A DNA stretch of 64,000 nucleotides from B30-G6 sp963701385 (GTDB lineage Bacteria > Desulfobacterota > Desulfobacteria > Desulfobacterales > B30-G6), in NCBI GenBank assembly GCA_963701385.1, contig CAVOZW010000011.1:186001-250000 (forward strand), read 5' to 3'. The notes beneath the pieces are model-generated. The model was not told the DNA's origin, searched no databases, and saw only the letters and a program-made list of their open reading frames with translations. The position numbers were made by a program, and so were the translations under genes. Shown piece by piece: positions 36,255 to 44,385 of this stretch; position 1 is the first letter of the stretch, and each line of letters begins with the position of its first letter.

Positions 36255-36306
36255 TTTGAATATTGATTTTAGCGGGGTTTGTCAATATGATAGAAATTAA
36301 AAGAAA

Positions 36307-37356
36307 ATGGAGACAAGACCCCCGTTGACAGTCGCAGCCGCTTCCTCAACCATGAAAAAGACCGTCCTAATCATAGGTATTCTCGTCATCGGCGCCGCAG
36401 CTGTGGTGTGTTTCCTGGCATGGAACGTCTTTGACTATGCCGGCCGACCTTTCAGGAACGATATTTCCGAAAAAGCAATCACTGTATTTCCGGGACAGCA
36501 TTTCAAGATGATTGCACGTCAGCTGGAGAAGGCCGGTATCACCCGAGATTCTCTCAGATTCAAACTGTTTGCCCGTTTCAAGGGATATGACAAGCGTATC
36601 AAAGCCGGCGAATACAGGCTATCGGCCGCCCTGTCCCCGAAACAGATCCTGGAGATCATGGTCAGTGGAAAGGTAGCCCTATACAGGATTACCATTCCGG
36701 AAGGGTACAACCTGATCCAGATTGCCGGCATTGTCTCGGAAATGGGTTTGACGGACACTCAGGCGTTCGTGCAGGCCGCCGTTGATCCCGCCATTGTACA
36801 CGCACTGGGGGTGGAAGCCGACTCGTTGGAAGGATACCTGTTTCCGGATACGTATCATTTTCCCAAAGGGTTGCCCTTGGACGAGATTATGGGCGTCATG
36901 GTGAATCGCTTTCAAGAGGTATTTTCGGCAGAGTGGCAGACGCGGGCCCGCCAAATGGGCATGCAATTGCATCAGGTCGTCACCCTGGCATCTATTATCG
37001 AAAAAGAGACCGGTGCGGCATTTGAACGCCCGCTGATAGCCTCGGTTTTTCACAATCGGATGGCCAAGGGGATGCGTCTGTCGAGTGACCCGACGGTTAT
37101 TTACGGCATCAAAGATTTCGATGGGAACCTGACCAGAAAGCATTTAACAACGGCAACACCTTATAATACTTACCTGAATAAGGGCTTGCCGCCGGGACCC
37201 ATCGCAAATCCAGGCCTATCGTCTCTGGAGGCGGCATTGTATCCTGCCGAAACCGATTATTTGTATTTTGTCTCAAAAAAAGACGGTACCCACCACTTTT
37301 CCACCACCTTGAAGGAACACAACCGCGCGGTGAGGAAATATCAGTTGAAAAAATAA
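36307..37356 (+). CDS. mltG: Endolytic murein transglycosylase MltG
   Basis: YceG/MltG family, which cleaves nascent peptidoglycan strands at the inner membrane. A transmembrane helix (TVLIIGILVIGAAAVVCFLAW, about 18-38) is followed by a LysM-like region and the catalytic domain with the key Glu in ASIIEKETG, plus RLSSDPTVIYG and NTYLNKGLPPGPIANPG. Full length at 349 residues. The start may instead be ATG 36352 (MKKTVL), as neither has a clear Shine-Dalgarno. A perfect terminator overlaps the stop. Confidence 0.92.
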   Translation: METRPPLTVAAASSTMKKTVLIIGILVIGAAAVVCFLAWNVFDYAGRPFRNDISEKAITVFPGQHFKMIARQLEKAGITRDSLRFKLFARFKGYDKRIKAGEYRLSAALSPKQILEIMVSGKVALYRITIPEGYNLIQIAGIVSEMGLTDTQAFVQAAVDPAIVHALGVEADSLEGYLFPDTYHFPKGLPLDEIMGVMVNRFQEVFSAEWQTRARQMGMQLHQVVTLASIIEKETGAAFERPLIASVFHNRMAKGMRLSSDPTVIYGIKDFDGNLTRKHLTTATPYNTYLNKGLPPGPIANPGLSSLEAALYPAETDYLYFVSKKDGTHHFSTTLKEHNRAVRKYQLKK

Positions 37357-37379
37357 AATCGCCTCGGCGATTTTATTTT
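37350..37379 (+). terminator. Perfect 14-bp stem terminator after mltG
   Basis: AAAATAAAATCGCC pairs perfectly with GGCGATTTTATTTT across a 2-nt loop, overlapping the mltG stop. The A and T runs on both sides would let it work in either direction. Confidence 0.8.
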
Positions 37380-37438
37380 AGAGCGACGTTGCCGCTTTTT
37401 AAAACCTTGGACAACAACGATAAAACCGAATCTCTTGG

Positions 37439-38443
37439 ATGATCTCAATGAAATTAAGCGGTGAACAGATGGCCGGGCAGCGGCTGATGGTCGGATTTGA
37501 CGGTACCGACCTGAGTGCGGATGTAAAGTTCCTCATCAAAGACCTGCATGTGGGGGGCCTGATCCTCTTTACACGAAACATTGCATCACCGGATCAGGTT
37601 CGGCAATTGTGCCTTTCCGCCCAACAATATGCCAGATCCTGCAGTGAGCCGGCACTGTTCATTGCGGTCGATCAGGAGGGGGGAACGGTTGCCAGGCTGA
37701 AGCGCCCCTTCACCGAATTTTCCGGCAATGCACTCATGAAGGGGTCCCGGGATGCGGTCGCGTTTGCCAGGATATCGGCCAAGGAGCTACTGGATGTGGG
37801 CATCAACATGAACATGGCCCCGGTCTTGGATGTGGCCATCGATCCAAAGGCGAGTATCATGAAAGATCGAGCATTCGGGTCTGACCCGCAATGGGTCTCA
37901 CGGCTTGGGATGGCTGTGATTCACCACCTTCAGGATGGGGGTGTCATGTCGGTTGCCAAACACTTTCCCGGGATCGGCAGGACCACGCTCGATTCGCACC
38001 TGGATCTTCCCTTTCTGGAAACCAAAGCCGAAGACTTGGCCGCCGTCGATCTTGGCCCGTTTCAGGATGCCATTAAAGAAGGTGTGGCCGGCATGATGCT
38101 TTCGCACATCTGTTACCGTTCCCTGGACGACCAAGTGCCGGCCAGCCTTTCCAAGAAGATTGCCCGGGATCTCTTGAGACGTCAACTGGGGTATGATGGC
38201 GTTGTCATGACCGACGATCTGGACATGGGTGCCGTTAAAAAACACCATGACATGCAAACATCGATGCAGCGAATCCTGGCTGCTGACATCGATATCGCCC
38301 TGATCTGCCATCGCAGCGCGGATATGGAAGCGGCTTTTGATATCATCAGGCGCTTTCAGAACAGGTCCGCCCGTAACCGCAAGATGTGCCAGAGATCCAT
38401 GGACAGGATCCTGCGCTTAAAGTCTAAATATTTAGGACTCTAA
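37439..38443 (+). CDS. nagZ: Beta-N-acetylhexosaminidase (GH3, NagZ-type)
   Basis: GH3 glycosidase that removes N-acetylglucosamine from muropeptides in cell-wall recycling. The His-Asp general acid motif is KHFPGIGRTTLDSHLDLP, the nucleophile lies in VVMTDDLDMGAV and FIAVDQEGGTVARL is conserved. 334 residues, cytoplasmic, no signal. The neighbouring mltG makes a peptidoglycan pair. ATG 37439 or 37448 is possible. Confidence 0.9.
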   Translation: MISMKLSGEQMAGQRLMVGFDGTDLSADVKFLIKDLHVGGLILFTRNIASPDQVRQLCLSAQQYARSCSEPALFIAVDQEGGTVARLKRPFTEFSGNALMKGSRDAVAFARISAKELLDVGINMNMAPVLDVAIDPKASIMKDRAFGSDPQWVSRLGMAVIHHLQDGGVMSVAKHFPGIGRTTLDSHLDLPFLETKAEDLAAVDLGPFQDAIKEGVAGMMLSHICYRSLDDQVPASLSKKIARDLLRRQLGYDGVVMTDDLDMGAVKKHHDMQTSMQRILAADIDIALICHRSADMEAAFDIIRRFQNRSARNRKMCQRSMDRILRLKSKYLGL

Positions 38444-39450
38444 CCCGAAAATTTCTTATTCACCTGTGAATACACATCGCTGCCTAATTGAGATGTCTGC
38501 CCCTGGATTAAATGGTGATAACCGACCGCGGCGATCATGGCGGCATTGTCACCGCAGAGGCTCAAAGGGGGGATATGAACGGTTATCCCTTTTTGTTTTG
38601 CCGTTGTTTCGATTTGTTCTCTCAGGCTTGTGTTTGCGGCGACACCCCCCACAACGGCGACATGCCGACAATTCATTTTTTCAGCTGCCGTAAAAAGTTT
38701 AAAGGAGAGGACATCCACCACCGAAGCCTGGAAACCGGCCGCGATGTCCGGAATATTCTGATCCAGGTGTTGGGGGTTCTTTTCGATATACCGACGCACA
38801 CCCGTCTTCAGACCACTGAAGCTGAAGTCGAACTCGTTTTTGTTGAGGTAGGCTCGCTTGAAGAATATTTTCTTAGGATCCCCCTTCTGGGCCACGTCGC
38901 TGATCATTCTTCCCCCCGGGTAGCCGAGGGTGAGCATTTTGGATACCTTGTCAAAGGCTTCGCCGGCGGCATCATCCCTTGTCTGACCCATTAAGGTCGA
39001 TGTCGTGTGCGAGGTGACATGGTAAATAGCCGTGTGCCCGCCGGACGCCAGGAGGGCCACAAAAGGAAACGGGGGCGGCGATGGGGTGAGAAAAACTGAG
39101 TTGATGTGGCCATCCAAATGGTTGACGCCGATCCAGGGTATGCCCAAGGCATAGGCAAATGCTTTGGCAAACGAGAAACCCACAAGGAGAGAGCCCACCA
39201 GACCGGGTCCCTGGGTGACGGCCACGCCATCCAGCGCCAGAGTTTTGATTCCGGCCGATTGAAGGGCTTCGTCGACGACCGGTGCGATGGCCTCGATGTG
39301 TTTGCGGGAAGCTAACTCGGGTACAACACCGCCGTATGGGCTGTGGATTTCGATCTGGGACGCCACAATGGAGGACAAAACCCGGTTGCCATTTTCAAGA
39401 ATTGCTGCCGCGGTTTCATCACAGGATGATTCAATGCCGAGTGTGATCAT
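38440..39450 (-). CDS. tsaD: tRNA N6-adenosine threonylcarbamoyltransferase TsaD
   Basis: Kae1/TsaD family ATPase that installs t6A37 on ANN-decoding tRNAs. The first motif LGIESSCDETAAAIL, metal ligands in VNHLDGHINSVF, and ASGGHT, KTGVRRYIEK and VAVVGGVAANTSLRE are all present. 336 residues is normal. It overlaps nagZ tail to tail by 4 bp. TsaB, TsaC and TsaE are not in the window. Confidence 0.96.
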   Translation of the reverse strand: MITLGIESSCDETAAAILENGNRVLSSIVASQIEIHSPYGGVVPELASRKHIEAIAPVVDEALQSAGIKTLALDGVAVTQGPGLVGSLLVGFSFAKAFAYALGIPWIGVNHLDGHINSVFLTPSPPPFPFVALLASGGHTAIYHVTSHTTSTLMGQTRDDAAGEAFDKVSKMLTLGYPGGRMISDVAQKGDPKKIFFKRAYLNKNEFDFSFSGLKTGVRRYIEKNPQHLDQNIPDIAAGFQASVVDVLSFKLFTAAEKMNCRHVAVVGGVAANTSLREQIETTAKQKGITVHIPPLSLCGDNAAMIAAVGYHHLIQGQTSQLGSDVYSQVNKKFSG

Positions 39451-39617
39451 GTTTTTTTGGGTCGGTCACCCGCCGGGTGCCGGGTTTGGCCGCTGTTCAG
39501 CTGCGGCAAACACCCCTCCGGTCTTGGCCGTTTGCGAGCCAGGCTAATAATCGCCGGCATGGGGATTCAATGGCGTGGCGCCACAGCCACCCCATGCGGA
39601 AAAATCGATCAATGGAA

Positions 39618-40661
39618 TTAGGCCCATGCGATTCGGTCTTTACCGGCTTTTCGATCGACAATTTCTCCAATGAAATAGGCCTTTTCGTTCATGGCGTTGA
39701 TGCGTTCGAAAACATCCTGGGCTACGTTTTCCGGTACAATCGCGATCATACCCAGACCATTGTTGAAGGTGCGTTTCATTTCCATGTCCTCAACGCCGCC
39801 GGCCTCTTTTAGGAAGGTAAAGATGGGGGGAATTTCCCAGCTGTTTTCCTTGATGACGATACCGCAGGCTTCAGGAATGATTCGCACCAGGTTGTCTTGA
39901 AAACCGCCACCCGTGATATGGCAGAGTCCATTAACCGGCAAATCCCGTGCGATGCTCAGGAGCGTTTCCGAATATATTTTGGTGGGCGTCAACAATTCTT
40001 CGGCGAGGGTTTTGCCCAACTCGGGCAGATGCTCATTTAGATCCATCTTAAGTACATCAAAACAGATTTTGCGTACGAGGGAATACCCATTGCTGTGAAG
40101 GCCACTCGAAGCAATGCCGATGAGCTGGTCGCCGACCCGAATAACAGAACCGTCGATGATTTTGTCGTTGTCGACAACGCCGACGGCAAAGCCGGCCAGA
40201 TCGTATTCATCTTCCCGATACATGCCGGGCATTTCTGCGGTTTCTCCCCCAATAAGGGCGCAGTTTGCTATTTTGCAGCCGTCACCGATACCGGAAATGA
40301 TCGCTATGGCCGTGGTGTTGTCGAGTTTGCCCATGGAGATGTAATCGAGAAAGAACAATGGCTTGGCACCCTGTACAGCAATGTCGTTAACACACATGGC
40401 CACCAGGTCGATACCAATGGTATCGTGCTTTCCCGTGAGAAAGGCGATTTTGAGTTTGGTCCCCACCCCATCGGTGGAGCTTACCAGCACAGGTCTTTTT
40501 AAATTTTCCGTGTTCAGTGAGTACAAGCTGCCAAATCCGCCGATGTCACTGAGGACGCTCGATTTATAGGTGCTTTTGGCAATTTTTTTTATCTGGCCTA
40601 CCAGTGCGTTGGCCTTGTCGATATTGACACCAGCGTCGGCATATGTCAGGGGTTTTTTCAT
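39618..40661 (-). CDS. purM: Phosphoribosylformylglycinamidine cyclo-ligase (AIR synthetase)
   Basis: PurM of purine biosynthesis, ATP-dependent closure of FGAM to AIR. It begins LTYADAGVNIDKANALVGQIKK; the phosphate loop and active-site motifs GVGTKLKIAF, MCVNDIAVQGAKPLFFLDY, GGETAEMPGMY and HITGGGFQDNL are intact. 347 residues. A single gene on the minus strand, 168 bp upstream of tsaD. Confidence 0.96.
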   Translation of the reverse strand: MKKPLTYADAGVNIDKANALVGQIKKIAKSTYKSSVLSDIGGFGSLYSLNTENLKRPVLVSSTDGVGTKLKIAFLTGKHDTIGIDLVAMCVNDIAVQGAKPLFFLDYISMGKLDNTTAIAIISGIGDGCKIANCALIGGETAEMPGMYREDEYDLAGFAVGVVDNDKIIDGSVIRVGDQLIGIASSGLHSNGYSLVRKICFDVLKMDLNEHLPELGKTLAEELLTPTKIYSETLLSIARDLPVNGLCHITGGGFQDNLVRIIPEACGIVIKENSWEIPPIFTFLKEAGGVEDMEMKRTFNNGLGMIAIVPENVAQDVFERINAMNEKAYFIGEIVDRKAGKDRIAWA

Positions 40662-40960
40662 AATGATAGTTGCTCTCTCCTCGTCTCACCGGTCAGGGTG
40701 CGGGTGTTCTCTCAGCTGTAAGATCGTCGTGTTAGCGCGGTTGTTTTCGGGCCGCTCTCTGGCAATGAGCCGTTTCATGAATGGGATGCTGGCCGCCTTT
40801 TTCATGCTGACAAGCCTAAAATTTATTCCTCACTCGTCAAAAAGTCAAAACAAATTTTTGACATCGTCCTAAAGCGCCTGCCAAGATTTTAATCTTGACT
40901 TGTGGCCGGAAAGCTAAGAAAGTAACTATTTCAAAACCATACCTTCGTAGTTTTTGGGGT

Positions 40961-40987
40961 TGGATCATCTCCAAAAGAGTTGATCCA
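40961..40987 (+). repeat. Solo copy of the four-helix-element hairpin
   Basis: Identical over 27 nt to 18090-18116 and differing by one base from the reverse copy at 56541-56567. Outer arms TGGATCA/TGATCCA and inner arms CTC/GAG, separated by a T-T mismatch, close a CAAAA loop. Here no four-helix gene follows, so it is either a remnant or an independent repeat. Confidence 0.75.
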
Positions 40988-40999
40988 AATTTTCAATTC

Positions 41000-41050
41000 G
41001 AACCGCGACAGTAGGCGCTAACCCCTAGCTCGCTGCGGGGTTCTTCAAAT
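41000..41050 (+). repeat. Palindromic intergenic repeat, shortened copy 3
   Basis: Left end GAACCGCGACAG and right end AGCTCGCTGCGGGGTTCTTCA match the repeat at 15102 and 21655, but the inner hairpin is deleted. Confidence 0.6.
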
Positions 41051-41085
41051 CCTTGTTTCCGGTTAACCCGGGTAGGGTGTTGCCA

Positions 41086-42405
41086 ATGAAAAAATCGATT
41101 CAAATAGGGCTGCTAGGGTTGGGAACGGTGGGCACCGGCGTTGTCAAAATGTTGATGGAAAACAGGGATGTTCTGGATGCGCGTGTGGGTGTGCCCTTGA
41201 CGATAAAAGCGATCGCCGATATCGATCTTGAAAGGGACCGGGGGCTTCAATTGGACAAGGCTTTGCTGACGTCGGATGCCTTTCAGGTGGTCAATGACCC
41301 GGAAGTGGACATTGTTGTCGAGATGATCGGTGGGGAAGGTATTGCCAGGGCTTTGATTTTAAAGGCGATGGAAAACGAGAAACCAGTTGTCACCGCAAAC
41401 AAAGCCCTTTTGGCCAAGCATGGCAATCAGCTGTTTAAAAAAGCCAGGGACAGCGGTGTGGACCTGGCCTATGAAGCGAGCGTCGGTGGCTGCATGCCCA
41501 TCATCAAGACCTTGCGTGAATCCTTGGTGGGAAACCGTATCCAGTCCATGACCGGTATTCTCAACGGTACCTGCAATTACATCTTGTCCAAGATTACCGA
41601 TGAGGGCATCGAATTTGATGCTGCGCTGGCCAAGGCCAAGGCCAACGGCTATGCCGAAGCCGATCCAACATTGGATGTGGAAGGGCTTGACACAGCCCAT
41701 AAGCTGGCGATCTTGACATCCCTGGGCTACGGTATGGAAATCAATTTCAATGATATCTACATCGAGGGTATTTCCAAGGTTACGCCGCTGGATATTGCAT
41801 TTGCCGGACAGTTCGGGTACCGCATCAAGCTGTTGGCCATTACCAAGGCCGGTGATAACACGGTGGAGGCGCGCGTACACCCAGCCATGATTCCATTCAA
41901 CAATCTTTTGTCGAATGTCAACGGTACCTTGAATGCCATCACGGTCACGGCAGATGCCGTGGGCGACATCCTTCTGTACGGGCGCGGTGCGGGTATGATG
42001 CCGACAGCCAGCGCCGTTATCAGCGATATCGTGGATCTTGCCCGAAACCTCCTGATGAACACCAGCGGTCGTGTGCCCTTGATGTCTTATCAAATGGATC
42101 AGGTGAAACAGGTGCCTGTGACCCCCATCCGGGACATCACGACCCATTACTATTTTCGCTTTTCCGCTCAGGACAAACCCGGGGTGCTGTCCACCATCTC
42201 CGGGATTCTTGGAAAGCACGGCATCAGTCTCAAGTCGGTTAACCAAAAGGGGCGTAAGACAGAAGGATCTGTCCCTGTGGTAATGTTGTCGCATTTGGCA
42301 CGCGAAGACGATGTCCAGAATGCCCTGGCAGAGATACGGGTTCTCGACGTTGTGAGCCGGGCACCCATGCTTATTCGTATCGAGGATGACAACTACGAAG
42401 AATAA
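41086..42405 (+). CDS. hom: Homoserine dehydrogenase
   Basis: NAD(P)-dependent reduction of aspartate semialdehyde to homoserine. The nucleotide-binding fold begins IQIGLLGLGTVGTGVVKML; the catalytic region has NKALLAKHG, YEASVGGCMPIIKTLRESL, GILNGTCNYIL and EADPTLDVEGLDTAHKLAIL. A C-terminal ACT domain (about residues 350-430, FSAQDKPGVLSTISGILGKHG) predicts allosteric feedback, usually by threonine. ATG 41086 is preferred over 41053 because the conserved MKKSIQIG start follows it. thrH lies 48 bp downstream. Confidence 0.95.
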   Translation: MKKSIQIGLLGLGTVGTGVVKMLMENRDVLDARVGVPLTIKAIADIDLERDRGLQLDKALLTSDAFQVVNDPEVDIVVEMIGGEGIARALILKAMENEKPVVTANKALLAKHGNQLFKKARDSGVDLAYEASVGGCMPIIKTLRESLVGNRIQSMTGILNGTCNYILSKITDEGIEFDAALAKAKANGYAEADPTLDVEGLDTAHKLAILTSLGYGMEINFNDIYIEGISKVTPLDIAFAGQFGYRIKLLAITKAGDNTVEARVHPAMIPFNNLLSNVNGTLNAITVTADAVGDILLYGRGAGMMPTASAVISDIVDLARNLLMNTSGRVPLMSYQMDQVKQVPVTPIRDITTHYYFRFSAQDKPGVLSTISGILGKHGISLKSVNQKGRKTEGSVPVVMLSHLAREDDVQNALAEIRVLDVVSRAPMLIRIEDDNYEE

Positions 42406-42453
42406 CATCGTTGTTGGCTTTTTTTTTGCTAGGACAGAAAGGGATTCAATTGC

Positions 42454-43074
42454 ATGATGAAAATCATTTGCGCAGACATGGAAGGGATTTTTACACCCGA
42501 AATCTGGATTGAGGTTGCAAAGAAAACAGGCATCGGGGATCTGAAACTGACCACGCGGGATATTTCCGATTACGATGTTCTGATGAAAAAACGTTTGGGA
42601 ATTTTGGCTGAAAACAGTCTCAAACTGAAGGACATTACGGATGTCATTGAGACCATGGATCCGCTAGAGGGCGCTCTGGATTTTCTTGACTGGGTGCGGG
42701 AGCGGACCCAGGTTATTGTTGTGTCAGACACCTATGTCGAATTCGCACGGCCCCTGTTGCGGAAATTGGGTTGGCCAACGCTGTTTTGCAACACCCTGAC
42801 CATTGCCCCGGACGGGTCTATTGCCGATTACAACCTGCGTCAGCAGGACGGCAAGCGTAAGACGGTGCTGAGCCTGAAGCGTCTCAACTACCACATTATA
42901 GCCGTGGGCGACTCTTACAATGATATCAGCATGCTCAAAGAAGCGCATGCAGGCGTGCTCTTCAAACCACCCGAAAATGTCCGGAGCGAATATCCGGAAC
43001 TGCCCGCAACCTACGATTATGACGAACTGAAAAGCGCCCTAGAATCGCTCCTGGATGACAATGCCAATGCATGA
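42454..43074 (+). CDS. thrH: ThrH bifunctional phosphoserine phosphatase/homoserine phosphotransferase
   Basis: HAD-superfamily enzyme of 206 residues. The nucleophile motif CADMEGIFTPEIWIEVAKKTGI, with Glu after D-x, is the ThrH signature, and VVSDTYVEFARPLLRKLGWP and VGDSYNDISMLKEAHAGVLF follow. ThrH of Pseudomonas transfers phosphate from phosphoserine to homoserine and can replace homoserine kinase. Its place directly after hom supports the second step of threonine synthesis. Its stop overlaps the next gene's reading frame. Confidence 0.9.
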   Translation: MMKIICADMEGIFTPEIWIEVAKKTGIGDLKLTTRDISDYDVLMKKRLGILAENSLKLKDITDVIETMDPLEGALDFLDWVRERTQVIVVSDTYVEFARPLLRKLGWPTLFCNTLTIAPDGSIADYNLRQQDGKRKTVLSLKRLNYHIIAVGDSYNDISMLKEAHAGVLFKPPENVRSEYPELPATYDYDELKSALESLLDDNANA

Positions 43075-43510
43075 CGCTAAAGGGAATAGGAATCCTGTCG
43101 TGAAAACCCATCGAACGGAATATCGTGTCATCTACGGCGACACAGACAACATGGGCGTGGCGTACCACGCCAATTATTTGCGCTGGTTCGAGATTGGCAG
43201 GTCCGAACTGTTCAGATCCCTGGGCATGACCTATAAGTCCATCGAGGAGAAAGGGTATTTCCTGCCGGTGTCAGAGGTTTACTGCAAGTTTATCGACTCG
43301 GCCCGCTATGACGACCTGATCATCGTCGAAACCGCCGTGGACAGCAGCCTGAGGGCGGGCATGAAGTTCGATTACCGGATCCTGCGTAAGGAAAACGAGA
43401 CCGAACTGGTTCAGGGTTTCACCAAACATGCCTATGTGGATAACAGCGGCCGCGTGATCCGCCCACCGCGCTTCATCACCGATGTCTTGAAGCAGCACAG
43501 TTTTCTTTAA
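43055..43510 (+). CDS. Acyl-CoA thioesterase, YbgC/4HBT family
   Basis: Hotdog-fold thioesterase of about 140-150 residues. HRTEYRVIYGDTDNMGVAYHANYLRWFEIGRSELFR is the 4HBT/YbgC active-site region, with the catalytic Asp in GDTD. Physiological substrate is unknown (short-chain or hydroxybenzoyl-type acyl-CoA). The annotated start overlaps thrH by 20 bp; ATG 43067 or GTG 43100 could be the true start. Confidence 0.85.
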   Translation: MTMPMHDAKGNRNPVVKTHRTEYRVIYGDTDNMGVAYHANYLRWFEIGRSELFRSLGMTYKSIEEKGYFLPVSEVYCKFIDSARYDDLIIVETAVDSSLRAGMKFDYRILRKENETELVQGFTKHAYVDNSGRVIRPPRFITDVLKQHSFL

Positions 43511-43540
43511 GCTGCAAGCGGTAACTCTCAGGCCTGCTAT

Positions 43541-43900
43541 ATGCGTACGGATGAGCCCTTGCCGCTTGAAGAGGAATCCATACTGAAGATCGATGTGCAA
43601 AAAGCCGGCCTGAGGTTCAACGTCTACGTGCAGCCCCGATCCAGCCGCAACCAGGTTGTGGGACGGCACGGTGATGCCCTGAAGGTGAAAATCAAGGCAC
43701 CGCCTGTGGAAGGGGCTGCCAACAAGATGTGTATTGCCGTCCTGGCCAAGGCTTTGAACATTCCTAAATCTGCCATCGAAATTGTATCCGGACATAGCGC
43801 CAGGACCAAGCGCCTGCATATTCAAACGGCAGGGGGCGATGATGCAGACAAGGAGATAGAACGCCTTAAAATGGCTATCCGGATTTTAGAATCTGTTTAA
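43541..43900 (+). CDS. DUF167/YggU family protein
   Basis: A 119-residue protein. The DUF167 core is clear: VYVQPRSSRNQVVGRHGDALKVKIKAPPVEGAAN, then KSAIEIVSGHSARTKRLHI. An N-terminal extension of about 22 residues and a short C-terminal helix flank it. Function unknown. It lies 30 bp after the thioesterase and is the last gene before tRNA-fMet. Confidence 0.85.
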   Translation: MRTDEPLPLEEESILKIDVQKAGLRFNVYVQPRSSRNQVVGRHGDALKVKIKAPPVEGAANKMCIAVLAKALNIPKSAIEIVSGHSARTKRLHIQTAGGDDADKEIERLKMAIRILESV

Positions 43901-43969
43901 AACGAATCTTGCATATCAAAATCCATAAAATGGATCCATTCTTCGATCCATATTATTCATGGATTTACC

Positions 43970-43998
43970 TTGACAGCCACCGAATTCGGTAATACATT
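43970..43998 (+). promoter_or_regulatory. Sigma-70 promoter of tRNA-fMet
   Basis: TTGACA (43970-43975) and TACATT (43993-43998) with 17-bp spacing, 16 bp before the mature tRNA 5' end. Confidence 0.7.
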
Positions 43999-44014
43999 AC
44001 CGTCTTACAAATGA

Positions 44015-44091
<77 letters not shown>

Positions 44092-44102
44092 AAATAAAAT
44101 AA

Positions 44103-44136
44103 AGGGGTTACGGCTAAAAAGTCGTAACCTCTTTTT
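44103..44136 (+). terminator. Intrinsic terminator of tRNA-fMet
   Basis: AGGGGTTACG pairs with CGTAACCTCT (one G-T wobble) around a 10-nt loop, followed by five T residues. Confidence 0.8.
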
Positions 44137-44341
44137 CATTGGGGTGTGTCGTAGTTGTGTCGTTTTTGGGAAACAACGCAATCACCTTAGCAGGTGAACC
44201 TGCTTTTACCATCTCTTTTTTGTTTTCCTGCTTCAGGCCTACCGATGCCATAAATGCAGACCCATCATTACGGGTTTTTTTCGGAATCCAAGCATAATAC
44301 CGGGTAAAGATCATTTGAAGCGATGAATGCCCCAACATCGT
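44114..44341 (-). pseudogene. C-terminal remnant of a tyrosine recombinase (integrase)
   Basis: The minus-strand frame begins LGHSSLQMIFTRYYAWIPKK, which is the final catalytic segment of phage-type integrases: the conserved LGH with its histidine and the nucleophilic Tyr in TRYY. The N-terminal and central catalytic parts, including the first Arg, are absent upstream of 44341. About 45 extra residues follow to the stop. Lying 23 bp from tRNA-fMet, it marks that tRNA as an integration site. Confidence 0.85.
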
Positions 44342-44385
44342 CTGAACCCACTTATTTTATTTGATTATTCCGACTCAGCAAGGAT

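Larger units (their letters stand above)
40662..41085. other. 424-bp divergent region with two repeat families
   Basis: Lies between purM (minus) and hom (plus). Its right part contains the solo 27-nt hairpin (40961-40987) directly followed by a shortened palindromic repeat (41000-41050). The plus-strand frame in its left part is antisense to the purM start and not credible. Confidence 0.5.

Noticed and set aside
40570..40872. Plus-strand 100-residue frame before hom
   Set aside because: Its first part is antisense to purM, and it has no ribosome site or family features.
41359..42408. Minus-strand 349-residue frame
   Set aside because: Antisense of homoserine dehydrogenase.
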